Source of the DNA: Talaromyces rugulosus
Taxonomy: Eukaryota; Ascomycota; Eurotiomycetes; Eurotiales; Trichocomaceae
NCBI RefSeq assembly: GCF_013368755.1
Contig: NC_049566.1
Location: 2,170,001 to 2,234,000 of the forward strand
Direction of reading: 5' to 3'
Length of the DNA stretch: 64,000 nucleotides
Position numbers and translations under genes: made by a program. The notes under the pieces are model-generated. The model did not search any database. It saw only the letters and a list, made by a program, of their open reading frames with translations, and had not been told where the DNA came from. Below are positions 11,260-21,911 of this stretch, one piece after another; position 1 is the stretch's first letter; each line of letters opens with the position of its first letter.

Positions 11260-12450
11260 GGCTAGAAACCAAATGCATAAACTTCAATGGACCAAAAAAA
11301 GAGCTCGGTACCTTTTTTTTTTTTTTTCGAGGGGAGCGCTGATAAAAATTGCTGATAGCGGCTTCCCTGCTATCGATAACGGGGTGTTTGCATGGTTTGC
11401 ACTGGGCAATCCGATGCATCACAAAGCGAAATCTGATATCTCCAACTCACCAGCAAGTCAACCCGCATGCAACTCTAACCATCCCGACGGCGCCAAACTT
11501 AGCCCACAGTTAGATCGCGGGCCTAGGGCATTTTACCCGATCACAAGATTAAGTGTGGTGGCTGTTCGCTGAAGGAGGAGATCGGTCATAGAACGCTGCC
11601 CCACCGCCTCTTATCGTCATCAACTATACAGATTACACACTGGCCTCGAACCTTTAGCAATGTACGGTCTAGTTAAGTGAGCTGATAAATCTACTGATCT
11701 GTTGTGCTTGCGAGGTCCGGTGTTTCAAAATACCACCATAGATATGATGTGTTCGCAGTGTACTCATATGCTAAAACGAACATCGACCTCCGCTTAATGA
11801 TACTATACGGTCTTCTACCGAGCTATACAACCAAAAACGAAGGTGCAACCTAGGGAGAAGTAAAATGAAAACCCCGCTTAGAAACAGTCCCCTCCTGCGT
11901 TTGGTATGTGTCTTTGCTGCAGGCACTGGCCGGGGGTTGCCACAGTGAAATATGATGGCCGTGATGCAAGGGATGGCCCTAGCGATTTTGATGCTCCCTC
12001 TCGCTCCCCCGAGCGACACAATCCTTCCCAAAACGAGCCCCTTCTTTCGCTTCTCATTGCCTGACAGTGGCGTATCCTGGCCGCTACTACTCTGGAAGCC
12101 TGGTGCTGCGCCCCGCCCTGTCTCGCTTTACGGCCAATGGACAGCCCCGTCCCCAATTTGCCTTTACCAAGTATGCAAGGATATGAGGAGGATCGGATTG
12201 ATGTATGAAGTTTTGCTTGTTGCGTCCAGAGCATGGCACTGCACCTGGGCATCATCTGTCCGACCGGGACTCTTTTTCCAGCCAGGCGGATAATAACAGG
12301 GAAGGGGCAGGCGTTCCGCTAATTTGCATCTGATATAAGGATCGCGGACACCCCTCGTCTCCCTGTCTGATCGCTGCTAGGTTGCATTCCTGGCCACATT
12401 TCGTCTGTGTCGCTCCTTTGTCCCGTCACTACAGAGTCAGTCAGGCCAAC
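11260..12450. other. Divergent intergenic region
   Basis: 1.2 kb of probable promoter sequence between divergent genes, with a T17 tract near 11312-11328. Short ORFs here have no recognisable protein character. Confidence 0.5.
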
Positions 12451-14530
12451 ATGCCCGGCGTTCAGGTCCAGTTGCCTATCATTGGCGATTCGTTGCTCGC
12501 CCATCATCCTAGCAACATCGACATCCACGACCCATGTCTTCACGGAAACCTTCACACACTCTCTACGCCTCCAGTCTTTTCGCACAATTCACGACCCAGA
12601 CGATCACACGGGTCGTTGTCCTTCCTTTCCTCCTCCGCATATCGGTCCGAGTACTTAGACCTACCAGTCGCATCTTCTCGACGGACCATGGATCGAGCGA
12701 CGGTAAACATCTCGCCGTTCCGATCTGTTCGTCAGATGAAAGAACCTTTTCAGCTGAAACTTCCCACCTCCCCTTCATTTGACCCCGGTCCTATCTACCC
12801 TATCTCGAACAGAGACTCCAAGGACAACAAAACCCAACCACGGGGCCTCCAATCGCCTATCGGTTTGCGTCCCCTGCGAACTTGTCGATCCGATCAAAAC
12901 TTGGTTGCCGGTGCTCTCAAAAGTTTTGGTCTTCTGCCCAGTCCGAGCCTGTCCGATTCTCAGATTTTAGGAAAACCCGAACCGCAAGAAACCCATATGG
13001 AAGACAAGAGCATCGTCTCAAAATGCGTCTGTATAAATGGTGAAAGTTGCGAGGCTTGCTTTATTCAGCCTTACAATACCGACGTCGCGCAGATCCCTGC
13101 AGACCTCGAAATGGTGGACCACCCCGAGGAAGTGACCCGAGATGAGGAAGTCGTTCCCTCAAAGACGCTTTCCGAATCAGCGTCTACTCCACATATGCCC
13201 TCTTCGACAGCTATATTGTCTCCTATATCATCTGCAAATAGCAAAAAGCGCACAAGGACCGCTACCGTTTCAAGTGCGACGAGTTGGGCACCTGGGGATT
13301 TGACATATTGCGAATCCTGGCTGCAAGGAGTACCTCTAGAGACGCCAGATCGCAACGACGAAAAAGCACGAGAAACCAACCGGCGGAAGTTCCAAATAGT
13401 TCAACAGATTGACGAACCTCTGCCACCAAACCTGGGTGTACAGGGCCGAAAGCCCGCCCACTTGCGAATTGACACGAATGCAGCCAATAATCCAATTGTA
13501 AGTACATCCTTTAGACATTGTATGATCTGTCCTAACCAAGCTGTCGCAGATGCTGGCTGTTGCTAGTAAGATGAAGCCGAAACTTGTTGACATATCTCGT
13601 CCTTCTTCATCGGGCACAACGTTTTCGGTACCCATTCATCCCCCTCCATCATGGCGACGGCCATCGACGCCCGAGCGACGCAGCATCAATGAAATATCGG
13701 CGTTTAGTCCGGACACTCCACAAGATGTACCCGATAGTGGCTATGTCACCCAGCAGTCCAATCGATCATCTGAGGAAAGCCACGAGTTTAATGACGATGA
13801 TTATGTGGATGCAGTGGGCTTTGGAGCATCGTCAGGCACTCACGGTAATTTATCACTTGCCGTTGACTTGTTCTCGGAGAAGCTGTCCGTCAAGAACGGA
13901 CATGTCTCATGCTACAAGAGACACTATGCACCTTCATATTCCCGGAAAGACCCACCACATACTCCTCCGGCTGTCTCCCCTAGAACAGTTGAACAGGAGA
14001 GTCTGGCAAAGTGGTGGGACTACGAATGGACACTTGATCAACTCGAAGAGTCAATCAAAGAATTCCCCAAGCAAACACTTCGCCTTACGTCACCTGTCAT
14101 CATCTTGATCAGGCAAAACCACGAGAAAGCATTGCTTCGACCTTTTCGCAAAGTCTTCTCCGGCGTCCCTGACAACTTGATCGACTATCTTTGTGCAGCC
14201 TTGATTGCTAAAAACTATCTGGTTTCGATGGCGGCAACTCATCACAAACTAAACAACTCTATGACCCCGCCTCTAACACAAACACTAAACAACAATCTTT
14301 CAAAGCTCGACAGTGTGCCAGAAAAGGCACGAGCTACCCTTGGCATCACCCTGCCAACCTCAAACAAATTCCAAGTCGCCGATCGACTAATGGGCACACG
14401 CAGTCTTGAGCTCCAGAAAGGCCTGGATCGAATAGTTGATAAACTACTATACACGATCTGCGGTCGGCATGATGACACCTTGAAGGCATCAGTCGCAGTG
14501 CTGATGCAAGTCCTCGAAGCGAAAGCATAA
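12451..14530 (+). CDS. Conserved fungal hypothetical protein, Ser/Pro-rich with C-terminal globular domain
   Basis: Exons 12451-13497 and 13550-14530 join in phase 0 (675 aa). I do not recognise the family. About 430 N-terminal residues are low-complexity Ser/Pro/Thr-rich and likely disordered. They contain a short Cys cluster (CVCINGESCEACF) and several basic-phospho-type motifs. The last 190 residues look folded and helical, starting at ESLAKWWDYEWTLDQLEESI, with RLTSPVIILIRQNHEKALLR and a final amphipathic helix DDTLKASVAVLMQVLEAKA. The start ATG gives MPGVQVQLPIIGDSLL; the frame is open upstream, but no better start is seen. A cytoskeletal or signalling scaffold would fit the composition, but nothing shows it. 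Confidence 0.75.
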
Positions 14531-15092
14531 CCTATTATCTACCCCACACTTTTTTTTTTTTTTCATATTCTAATGTTTGATGTCTATTTTCTCGTCCCTA
14601 TATACCTCCGCTCTCTCAACAAAAATTTCCTATCTATCAAGTGAATTATCGTTGATGACTACAAAGTCATCCATTGCTTTGGCAACTCTGCCACTATATT
14701 TTACCATTTTGTATTCTTTGCAATCTTTTTCTTTTTTTTTTTTTTTTTTTTTTTTGGATATACCTCTCTGTTTAATTTGCTTAATTCGTTTTTTGTTTAT
14801 ATCCAAAAGAGGATATACATCGGCCGGTTGGAGTTCGATTCATCTTTATGCATTAATAGCGATTTTTATAATACCTGCATCACACATTTGGATGTTTTTT
14901 TTTTTTGGAAGTTGCAGCTTATCAATAAGCAATAATTATACTCTCTTGTTACTTAAAAAAAAGTTCTTAATCTATGTCTTAGGGGTCAAATTACTTAGAA
15001 AGTAAATGATCACGTAGTCATCCTGATTCTACAAGCTAGAGCTAGCTCAGTCCCAGAGAAAAAAAGTCAACATTCACATATGTCTCGGCTTT
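14531..15092. other. Intergenic with long T tracts
   Basis: Convergent 3' ends. Homopolymer T runs lie at 14550-14564 and about 14732-14755 (24 T), with another T run near 14897. No gene is seen. Confidence 0.6.
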
Positions 15093-16739
15093 TTAATGAA
15101 TCTTTTCATTTTCCCTTTGTTTTATGATCGTCTTCTCAAACAGAGACCGAATTCGCGGCCCATGTATATGTTCAATATAGAAAAAGCCCTTCAAAATACA
15201 TACAAAATCCGTCCAGCATGAGATGCGTAAAGAAAGTGCTAGTTTTCCCAGCAGTTTCAATAGATAACTTCGCTGGGTAGGGCATGGGGTGACGCATGCG
15301 CCCATGCAGGCCATCCACAGATATAAATCTCTGAATCGCGGATCGTGTGTTATTTTTTTAACCTTGGAGAGACTCCGCATCAAAAAATAGGCGAGTTTGA
15401 TGCCCCTGTAGCATGATGCTGGCTTCACAATGGTGAAGTTCAGGCAGAGGATACTAATCAGACAGCCTTCCTGGATATCTCGAATTAAACCGCCAGACCC
15501 TGGTGGTAATTCCGAGAACGAGGCTATTTTCGATAGAATTTCATGGTCCATAGCGTTAATAGTGTATGTGGCCCATTCGACATATTCCGGTTTTGAGTGA
15601 GACCCATCTATGCTGGTCAAATATTCGAGAAGCACGATTATATGATGCAGCTGGGTAATCATCATCTGCAAAAATGGCTCGCCTAGTGCCGAACTCATTC
15701 TTTCTTCAAGGAACTGACTTGCAAGCGTGCTACTAGTGATGCGGCCACAAAGAGCTGGCAATGATGTCAGCTTAAATTCGTCCCAGTTGCGTTGCTGGAA
15801 GCTTGCTGGGAACAACGGGTTCTCAAGAAACATGGCTGCCGTGTTGACATCAACAATGAACAGCATGTGTTTCTGATATTCCTCAATTCTAGGCCACTCC
15901 CCCGCGTGACGAATAATCCTGGCGATAGCCATTAGGTGTATTTTTGCAGCCTCGAAATCATTACAAAATAAATCCGCATGTGCCATTTTGCAAACAGCCC
16001 AGATTAAAGCTGCTTTGTCTTCAGCACGCATGTTGTTATAGTTACACACATCGTGCCGTATAGTTTCCAAACTCACAATGCGGTAGTAAGCAAATCGATC
16101 GAAAGGGATAAGACCTAGCTGGTTGCTGAAGGGATCAAACCCTAGTTCACGCTTGTACATTTGCAGATGTGAAGATGCCACAGCAAGGGTGGTGAAGAAA
16201 TTTGAACGATCGTGTAATGAGTAGGAAGCCTCTTGCTGGGCATAGGGTGGACAATAAAGGTCGGAAAAGCAGCGGAATTTGACGGGATATCGCCACATTA
16301 CCATCATGTGGAAATAATAATTGAAAAGTGCTGCTGCCCAGGGCTCTGCGCCATAGCTTGGGTTTGATGGGACTTGAAGGTGCAGCCCATCAGGTTCTGG
16401 CAAGTAGTATTCGATAAATCTGTTACTCGTTGCGGTTTCCGAGTTTGAATGCTTATCATAGCGTGTCATTTCAGTACCCCTGTCAATGTGTCTTTGGGGG
16501 TTTCCATCACCGGTTTTGACTCGCCAACTATTCATTGAAAACCCAAGTTTCGCAGTGTGTCTTCTTTTAAACCCCGAGTGTTGTCCATTGCGCGGCCCTT
16601 CATGCTTTCGGCATTTGGCTTGTGCTGCCCCATTAACTAGAAACCGACGAGCAGACTTATCCAGCAGATGACTTGAGCCTGCATGGGAAACCACAAAGTG
16701 GAATCTATTTTCTTGATTGGGCAGCGAGGATTGAGACAT
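15093..16739 (-). CDS. Fungal transcription-factor-like protein (PF11951-type), no Zn2Cys6 cluster
   Basis: An intronless ORF of 548 aa. The N-terminus (FHFVVSHAGSSHLLDKSARR and a basic region around residues 40-65) matches the pattern of fungal proteins that carry only the helical transcription-factor middle region (Fungal_trans_2 type). The middle region holds family-like stretches: AAALFNYYFHMM, SNFFTTLAVASSHLQMYKRE, ALIWAVCKMAHADLFCNDFE and AAKIHLMAIARIIRHAGEW. No C6 zinc cluster is encoded in frame or in an obvious upstream exon. A regulatory role is inferred from the family, and these proteins are poorly characterised. The start at 16739 is the first ATG of the ORF. Confidence 0.7.
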   Translation of the reverse strand: MSQSSLPNQENRFHFVVSHAGSSHLLDKSARRFLVNGAAQAKCRKHEGPRNGQHSGFKRRHTAKLGFSMNSWRVKTGDGNPQRHIDRGTEMTRYDKHSNSETATSNRFIEYYLPEPDGLHLQVPSNPSYGAEPWAAALFNYYFHMMVMWRYPVKFRCFSDLYCPPYAQQEASYSLHDRSNFFTTLAVASSHLQMYKRELGFDPFSNQLGLIPFDRFAYYRIVSLETIRHDVCNYNNMRAEDKAALIWAVCKMAHADLFCNDFEAAKIHLMAIARIIRHAGEWPRIEEYQKHMLFIVDVNTAAMFLENPLFPASFQQRNWDEFKLTSLPALCGRITSSTLASQFLEERMSSALGEPFLQMMITQLHHIIVLLEYLTSIDGSHSKPEYVEWATYTINAMDHEILSKIASFSELPPGSGGLIRDIQEGCLISILCLNFTIVKPASCYRGIKLAYFLMRSLSKVKKITHDPRFRDLYLWMACMGACVTPCPTQRSYLLKLLGKLALSLRISCWTDFVCILKGFFYIEHIHGPRIRSLFEKTIIKQRENEKIH

Positions 16740-17244
16740 GGCTCTCCCTGATCACTCGGATAACAGGCCTGCGTCGAACTTTCCCCGGTATGGCTAGTTG
16801 GCTAACAACTACAAGGTAGAAACCGAAAACGGCTAAAACAACGCTGCTCGTACATGAAGCGAAGAAACTTCCAGGAATAATAATGCCACTGTATGTCTTG
16901 GGATGGAACGGCCGGAGATAAGCTGAGGAATCGGAGATAGAAGAAAATCAGACTTGGCAAAATTACCCGATATGGATATTTCCTATTTGGGAACGTCGCT
17001 AGAGCTTATGTAGTATGCGTCCAGCTATATCGAGGACACGCAAAGGAAATTTTTACTCAGACTAGGAATGTCGTTCAATCATAGGAGCGCAGCTAAATCG
17101 GACTTTAGATTGTAATTTCCGCAGAAACCCATTGCTACCTGTAAGGCTAAAAAATGAAGCTCTATATAAAGACAATGCAGTCCTACGATAATTAGCTTGA
17201 GTATGTCCTGTACCTACATCATAATCTAAACAGCACGCAAAAAA
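16740..17244. other. Divergent promoter region
   Basis: 505 bp between divergent genes. No ORF or repeat of note. Confidence 0.5.
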
Positions 17245-17730
17245 ATGGCAGTCCCAATTCACATTACTGGCCTCTCCGACCGCGAAGCCTGCATCGACAC
17301 ATTCCTCCGCTTCACGCAAGGCTTAGACGAATGCAACAAACAACTAATTGCATCCTCATGGACCGAGGACGCCGTACTCGACCTAACGCCCATGCGAAAA
17401 ATCGGTCTTTCATCCGGTGTCACCTCTACACGCGATGCCATTGTTTCGCAAACCCTCAACGGTGTGGGATCCATGGACTCACACCATCTTGTTAGTAACT
17501 GGAGAGTGCATATACTGCAAGGCGATACGGCTTACATGACCGGTGTGGGTTTGGCACAGCATTATCCGCCCACACTCGGTCCTCGGCCGGAGGTGGACAA
17601 TCGATTGCTCATGGCCAATCGGTACAATGTTGAATTACGTAGGGCGGAAGACGGCCTTTGGAGGATGTCGAGGTTGACTATCACAAACAGTTGGACTGAG
17701 GGGAATCTGGCGGTTATGACGAACCATTGA
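17245..17730 (+). CDS. SnoaL-like (NTF2-fold) domain protein
   Basis: An intronless ORF of 161 aa with SnoaL_4-type features: an N-terminal helix (DREACIDTFLRFTQGLDECN), SSWTEDAVLDLTPM, a central HHLVSNWRVHILQGDTAYMTGV strand pair, and a C-terminal ELRRAEDGLWRMSRLTITNSWTEGN. These small cone-shaped proteins include dehydratases, cyclases and hydroxylase-associated proteins. The substrate cannot be told here. No biosynthetic cluster surrounds it, so it may be a stand-alone catabolic or detoxification enzyme. Confidence 0.75.
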   Translation: MAVPIHITGLSDREACIDTFLRFTQGLDECNKQLIASSWTEDAVLDLTPMRKIGLSSGVTSTRDAIVSQTLNGVGSMDSHHLVSNWRVHILQGDTAYMTGVGLAQHYPPTLGPRPEVDNRLLMANRYNVELRRAEDGLWRMSRLTITNSWTEGNLAVMTNH

Positions 17731-18321
17731 CCCATTGAAAACGTTCAGAATGAGGTTACTCTCAGACGCACAACATGACATGCTTTACATAGAAGCCCAG
17801 CGATGACATCTCTTGAGAGTGCGGTAAGGGAGGCCAAATGAAAAAAAAAAAAAAAAAAAAGCCCGGCGGGGGCAGAGGAAAATAAATGCCCAGCAGCCAA
17901 TGTACACCGGTTCCAAGATCTGAGAGCCCCTCAAATGCTTCACGCAGATTTCAATCATATTGGTCTTTTTCTTTGAGTTTTAATTCAATAAAGTTATAAG
18001 AACCAGATATCCAGTAAGTTATTGTAATAAGCTTAAAGCTTTCTTTATCTAGATAATTCTTCGCAAAATGCGGTTGGATATAATTGAAGAAGTATTACAG
18101 GAGTATTAAGCGCGAGAAAGCATCAGAATGTCCTCTTCTCCGATCCTATAAAGGTTATAATCAACCCTGCTAGAAGCAGGTTGCTAGAAATAATTAGCTA
18201 GAATTAGTCATAATATAAGGATTTCCGAATGCAAAAAGCCCGCATGAAAGCCAAGCCAATAGATATTCCGGAGTATCGCGGCTTGATTTTGATGTCAGAG
18301 TTAACTATAAACATATGACTT

Positions 18322-18465
18322 AGAAAAAGAAGAGAAAAAGGAGAAAAAGGAGAGAGAAAGAAAATAAATAAAATAAAAGAGAATGAAGAAAGGAGAGAAA
18401 AAAGAAAAAGAAAAAGAAAAGAGAGAGGAAAAAGGAAGATATTAGAGAAATCAAAGAGATAGGAA
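18322..18465 (+). repeat. Polypurine (GA-rich) tract
   Basis: About 140 bp almost entirely of A and G with few T interruptions (AGAAAAAGAAGAG-like). Low complexity; it could form triplex DNA, but no function is shown. Confidence 0.8.
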
Positions 18466-19508
18466 AGTAATGCTAAACAATTATTGTACATGTATTCTCT
18501 TCAAACCTCCCTCTGCAACACCCATGTAGCACAATATAATGCTTATGACCATAGCGTTAAATTATGTATTTCTGGCTGGCCTTTGTGGTACTATTTCTGG
18601 GGGTATGACCGAGCTTTTGCTGAATATTGTCCACCTTGTGAAGACATAGACATGGCCACGTCCCTAGGAAAGTCGTTTAGAACATCCACTTATCTCATCG
18701 AGCTTTAATTTCAAGCGACACAATATATTTCTCAATTTCAAGGTGATACTTCTATCCCTGCTGACCTTAACTCACATTATGTGCGATTTACTCACTCGAC
18801 AATTCACTGGGCGAGGTGGCTGTGGCCACAGCATCGCGTACGGCGTTCAACGTTGTGAGGAAGCATTTCGGCGTGAAAAACAGGAGGTTTGTGTTCCGGA
18901 ATCTGGTCATATGCGTGATCTTCCACGAGTACTTGATGCAGCAGATGATAATCAGGACGGAAGCTGCCCGAGTTGCAAAGGCGAAACTCCCCCGAGTTCT
19001 CAAGGCTCTGAGATTATGTTCATTCTTTAGTAAGTTCTACCTCCTGGGATCATCAAAAACTCAAGCTAATATATACTGCCAGAATCTCTGCGTTATGCCA
19101 TGCGGTAAATGCTATGGAGAGTATAATTCAAAAACGATGAGTGAGGCATGGTACTCGTGACGTTTTATCATGTTGAGAATGGCGTTTGAATTTTTATTAG
19201 CATACAATCTTGGCAGACCATAAATAAATACTTCTATATCAAAACTGGATCTGGAACTTATTTCTAAGGAGGTAATCTTGACTTGTAAAATATAGCAAAG
19301 GTGCTGGAGAGCGACGAAATTTATCGACAAAATAGAAAAGTAAAGCATGGTCGCATAGCTACCTTTTTAAGTAGAACATGATCAGTTACTCATCCTCATA
19401 ATAGTATGTAGTATTTCAAAATCTTTTTCCGGGTTGCATTAATGTTTACAGACAGTCGTATTCTAAATGTTTAAGCTAGGCTCTGTGTCTAACCAGAGGT
19501 TGATGACA

Positions 19509-19852
19509 CGTCGACTTGATCCGACCTATCAATGGTACAAAATCCGCGGTGATAATTACCGTTGAGCAAAGTGGCGTTGAATATGCTGGCTGCGTGTCAT
19601 AGTCAACTTTGCAGAATGGGGCTGCAAAGTATGTGCTTTTAACCTGGCGTCTTGCGTGACAAACCTCCACTGGAGAGGCTGAACGCGCGAGGAGGATTGA
19701 CCAAGGTGCAAGAGATGCACGGGATGTAGCGAATGCTCTTATGGAGGTGGTTACAGGAAAGAGGGATGCTGATGGTGAGAAACCTGGTGTCGTTGACCTC
19801 GATTGGGGTGTACTTCGTAGTAAATATCTCGAGATGATAGTCAGAGTTTAAT
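19509..19852 (+). pseudogene. Possible decayed coding remnant
   Basis: One plus-strand frame reads continuously as protein-like sequence interrupted only by a TAG and a TGA: HVDLIRPINGTKSAVIITVE..., STLQNGAAKYVLLTWRLA, then TSTGEAERARRIDQGARDA and VVDLDWGVLRSKYLEMIV. The stops are of the kind made by C-to-T changes. The family is not recognised. This may be the tail of a mutated gene or chance. Confidence 0.3.
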
Positions 19853-19910
19853 AGCTAATACTTATTTGATATAAACGAGAGATACGTAGTATCATAACAT
19901 CATGCAATAA

Positions 19911-21101
19911 TCACCGTCCAAATACCACCTTGGACACACCCGAAATAGCAGCACCTGCTATATCCTTAAAAAACCCAACCCACCCTTTCACCGCTCCATA
20001 GGCATTCAACAAAGCGACCACTCGCTTTGTGAAAAGATCCGTGTCTTCAAAATCCTCAGCGAAAATCTCCCATATAGCACGCTCTTGGACAACCCCGTCG
20101 GGGCCTTCTTTCACCTTGGCTCGCTTTTCCGGGTCAATGATATCAAAGATGTTGTCAATCTGGGGCACTCCGTCGGCGCCGGCGATGGAGGCAATGCCGT
20201 CTTTGTCTACAGGGACACGGACTTTGATTTTGGGCCCAACGACGACGGCGCGGCCAGCGATGTCTGGACGTGAGACGAATAAGCTGCCAGCTTGCACGAC
20301 ATCTTCGGGGACGCCCAAGGCACCGCCGGCAAGGATCAGTCTCCCGGAAGGCGGGACAATGGGTGTGTCAATAAAGTATGGGCAGATCAGATTTACTCGG
20401 ATACCATGCACAACCACCGACCCAGCCCTCAAACAACGGAACAAGGCTAGTATGCCGTGCTTTGAGACAGCATAGTGAGTCTGCGTGATGATTGGGTACA
20501 GACTGGCGACAGAGCCCAAAAGGAGAAGATGTCGGTCTCGTTCATTGTTGCCAGACGACTTGGAACCTGGATTGTGTTCTAAATACCACATGGCCAGGTG
20601 CGTCGTGTACAATGCTCCTGTCAAGTTCACATCAATCGTCGAAAAGGACGGCGGCGGCGGAGAAGGATCATTCAGAAAATCAACCTTAGGGTTTTCGAAA
20701 CTGTCCTGTTCTTCCGCGTTGTTGATTCCAGCATTGACGACCACAGTGTCGATTCCACCATGTGGGCTCAGACGTGCTGCCTGTCGGAAGAAGTCCACTT
20801 GGGATTGCCAAGAAGTCACATCTAGACGAACGAAATGGTGGTTCTGGTTGCTCGTCTCTCGACGCAGCTCGGCGGTGAGGGCTTCACCACTGGGGATGCT
20901 GATGTCTCCTATAATGATGTTGGCGCCGTACGAGGCCCATTTTCTAGCGAAACCGGCGCCAAATCCAGAAGCACCACCAGTGATGACGATTGTCTTGTTT
21001 TTGACATGAGACGGGTCGATTTGGAATGTGGTGGAAAAGTCGAGGGCTGGAGACTGGCCCGTCTGGTGAGCTACATTGTAATGTGGAACCTGGGTTGACA
21101 T
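19911..21101 (-). CDS. Short-chain dehydrogenase/reductase (SDR)
   Basis: An intronless ORF; the ATG at 21101 gives 396 aa (MSTQVPHYNV). Classical SDR motifs are present: TGGASGFGAGFARKWA for cofactor binding, GDISIPSG with an Asp after beta-2 that favours NAD(H), LDVTSW, VVVNAGINN, the catalytic Ser in LLLLGSVASLY and YAVSKHG (Tyr/Lys). After the usual 250-residue core there is an extended C-terminus of about 100 residues (GKIKVR-like region, then EKRAKVKEGPDGVVQ). It resembles fungal 15-hydroxyprostaglandin-dehydrogenase-like SDRs. The substrate is unknown. It is divergent from lipoyl synthase. Confidence 0.85.
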   Translation of the reverse strand: MSTQVPHYNVAHQTGQSPALDFSTTFQIDPSHVKNKTIVITGGASGFGAGFARKWASYGANIIIGDISIPSGEALTAELRRETSNQNHHFVRLDVTSWQSQVDFFRQAARLSPHGGIDTVVVNAGINNAEEQDSFENPKVDFLNDPSPPPPSFSTIDVNLTGALYTTHLAMWYLEHNPGSKSSGNNERDRHLLLLGSVASLYPIITQTHYAVSKHGILALFRCLRAGSVVVHGIRVNLICPYFIDTPIVPPSGRLILAGGALGVPEDVVQAGSLFVSRPDIAGRAVVVGPKIKVRVPVDKDGIASIAGADGVPQIDNIFDIIDPEKRAKVKEGPDGVVQERAIWEIFAEDFEDTDLFTKRVVALLNAYGAVKGWVGFFKDIAGAAISGVSKVVFGR

Positions 21102-21911
21102 GATTGCTGTCGTGGGTTTCAAGTTAGATGTGTTGAAGAGATGTAACCGTCAGATTCAATGAGATATTCAAATACGGTCAACCTCTTTGTTGCAAGGTGG
21201 AACAATGGACAAGTAGCAGTTCAATCAGACACAGTTATGACGGTGAAGTCCGAACTGGAGAGTTGTTTTTGCAAATGATGGCGATGTGCTAATTTATGCT
21301 GAAAAGTGCGGAGTCGATGTGACAAGACTGATGAGCATCACATGTGAAAATCGTATTGCAATTAGCGTTCCACAGAATTGGCTTCCCAACGCTTTAGTGT
21401 TTTGTCCGTTACTGTGCAAGTTCACGTGCGTAACAATTGATGGTGTTGATTCAAATGCTGATTCAAGTAATTGACAGGATTGAGAAAGTCATCTCTGAAG
21501 AATAATGGTGGCGTGACCGGGGTATTTTCATTGCGCCCCGCAGAGGGCCTCGGCTGGACCAGAGCATCGTGGGCATCTAGAATACGGGCCCATTTGCGAT
21601 GGATGGGTTACTGCGGTGAGGCAGCGTAGTTAACCTTTAAATAATTTCAGATCGAGAAGATGAATGCAGCGCTCCCTCATTGGGCCAAGATGCAGTAGCT
21701 GGATCTCGGCTCGACTCGGGCGGATTGCTGGGAAGCAAGTTGGCCGAAGCTGCTGAGGCCGGTCCGCGGCGAACACGGCGCTAGTCTCAACAAGGCTAGT
21801 GTGGCAGTGTCGTGCTGGACAATTATCGATCAGCGATTGCTCATCATCATCACTGACTCAACAAAAACAATCAATCCAGCAAGACGAGAAGTAGCAGACT
21901 CAATCGCCATC
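21102..21911. other. Divergent promoter region (SDR / lipoyl synthase)
   Basis: 810 bp without a supported gene. A CACGTG box lies at 21423-21428. The part nearest lipoyl synthase is GC-richer. Confidence 0.5.

Larger units (their letters stand above)
17731..19910. other. 2.2 kb intergenic, AT-rich, with polypurine tract and a decayed coding remnant
   Basis: No intact gene is recognised. There is an A20 run at 17841-17860, a purine-rich tract at about 18322-18465 and a possible degenerate coding fragment at 19509-19852, both listed separately. Short ORFs around 18816-19160 show no family signal. Confidence 0.5.

Noticed and set aside
11878..12255. Minus-strand ORF of 125 codons in the Ipi3 divergent promoter
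   Set aside because: Composition is arbitrary (Arg/Ser/Gly-rich), there are no splice partners and no recognisable motif.
14820..14850. Possible tRNA T-arm (GTTCGATTC)
   Set aside because: No matching A box, acceptor stem or anticodon arm around it.
18484..19160. Short plus-strand ORFs in the 17.7-19.9 kb gap
   Set aside because: No start/stop/splice arrangement gives a convincing protein; AT-rich intergenic sequence is the simpler reading.
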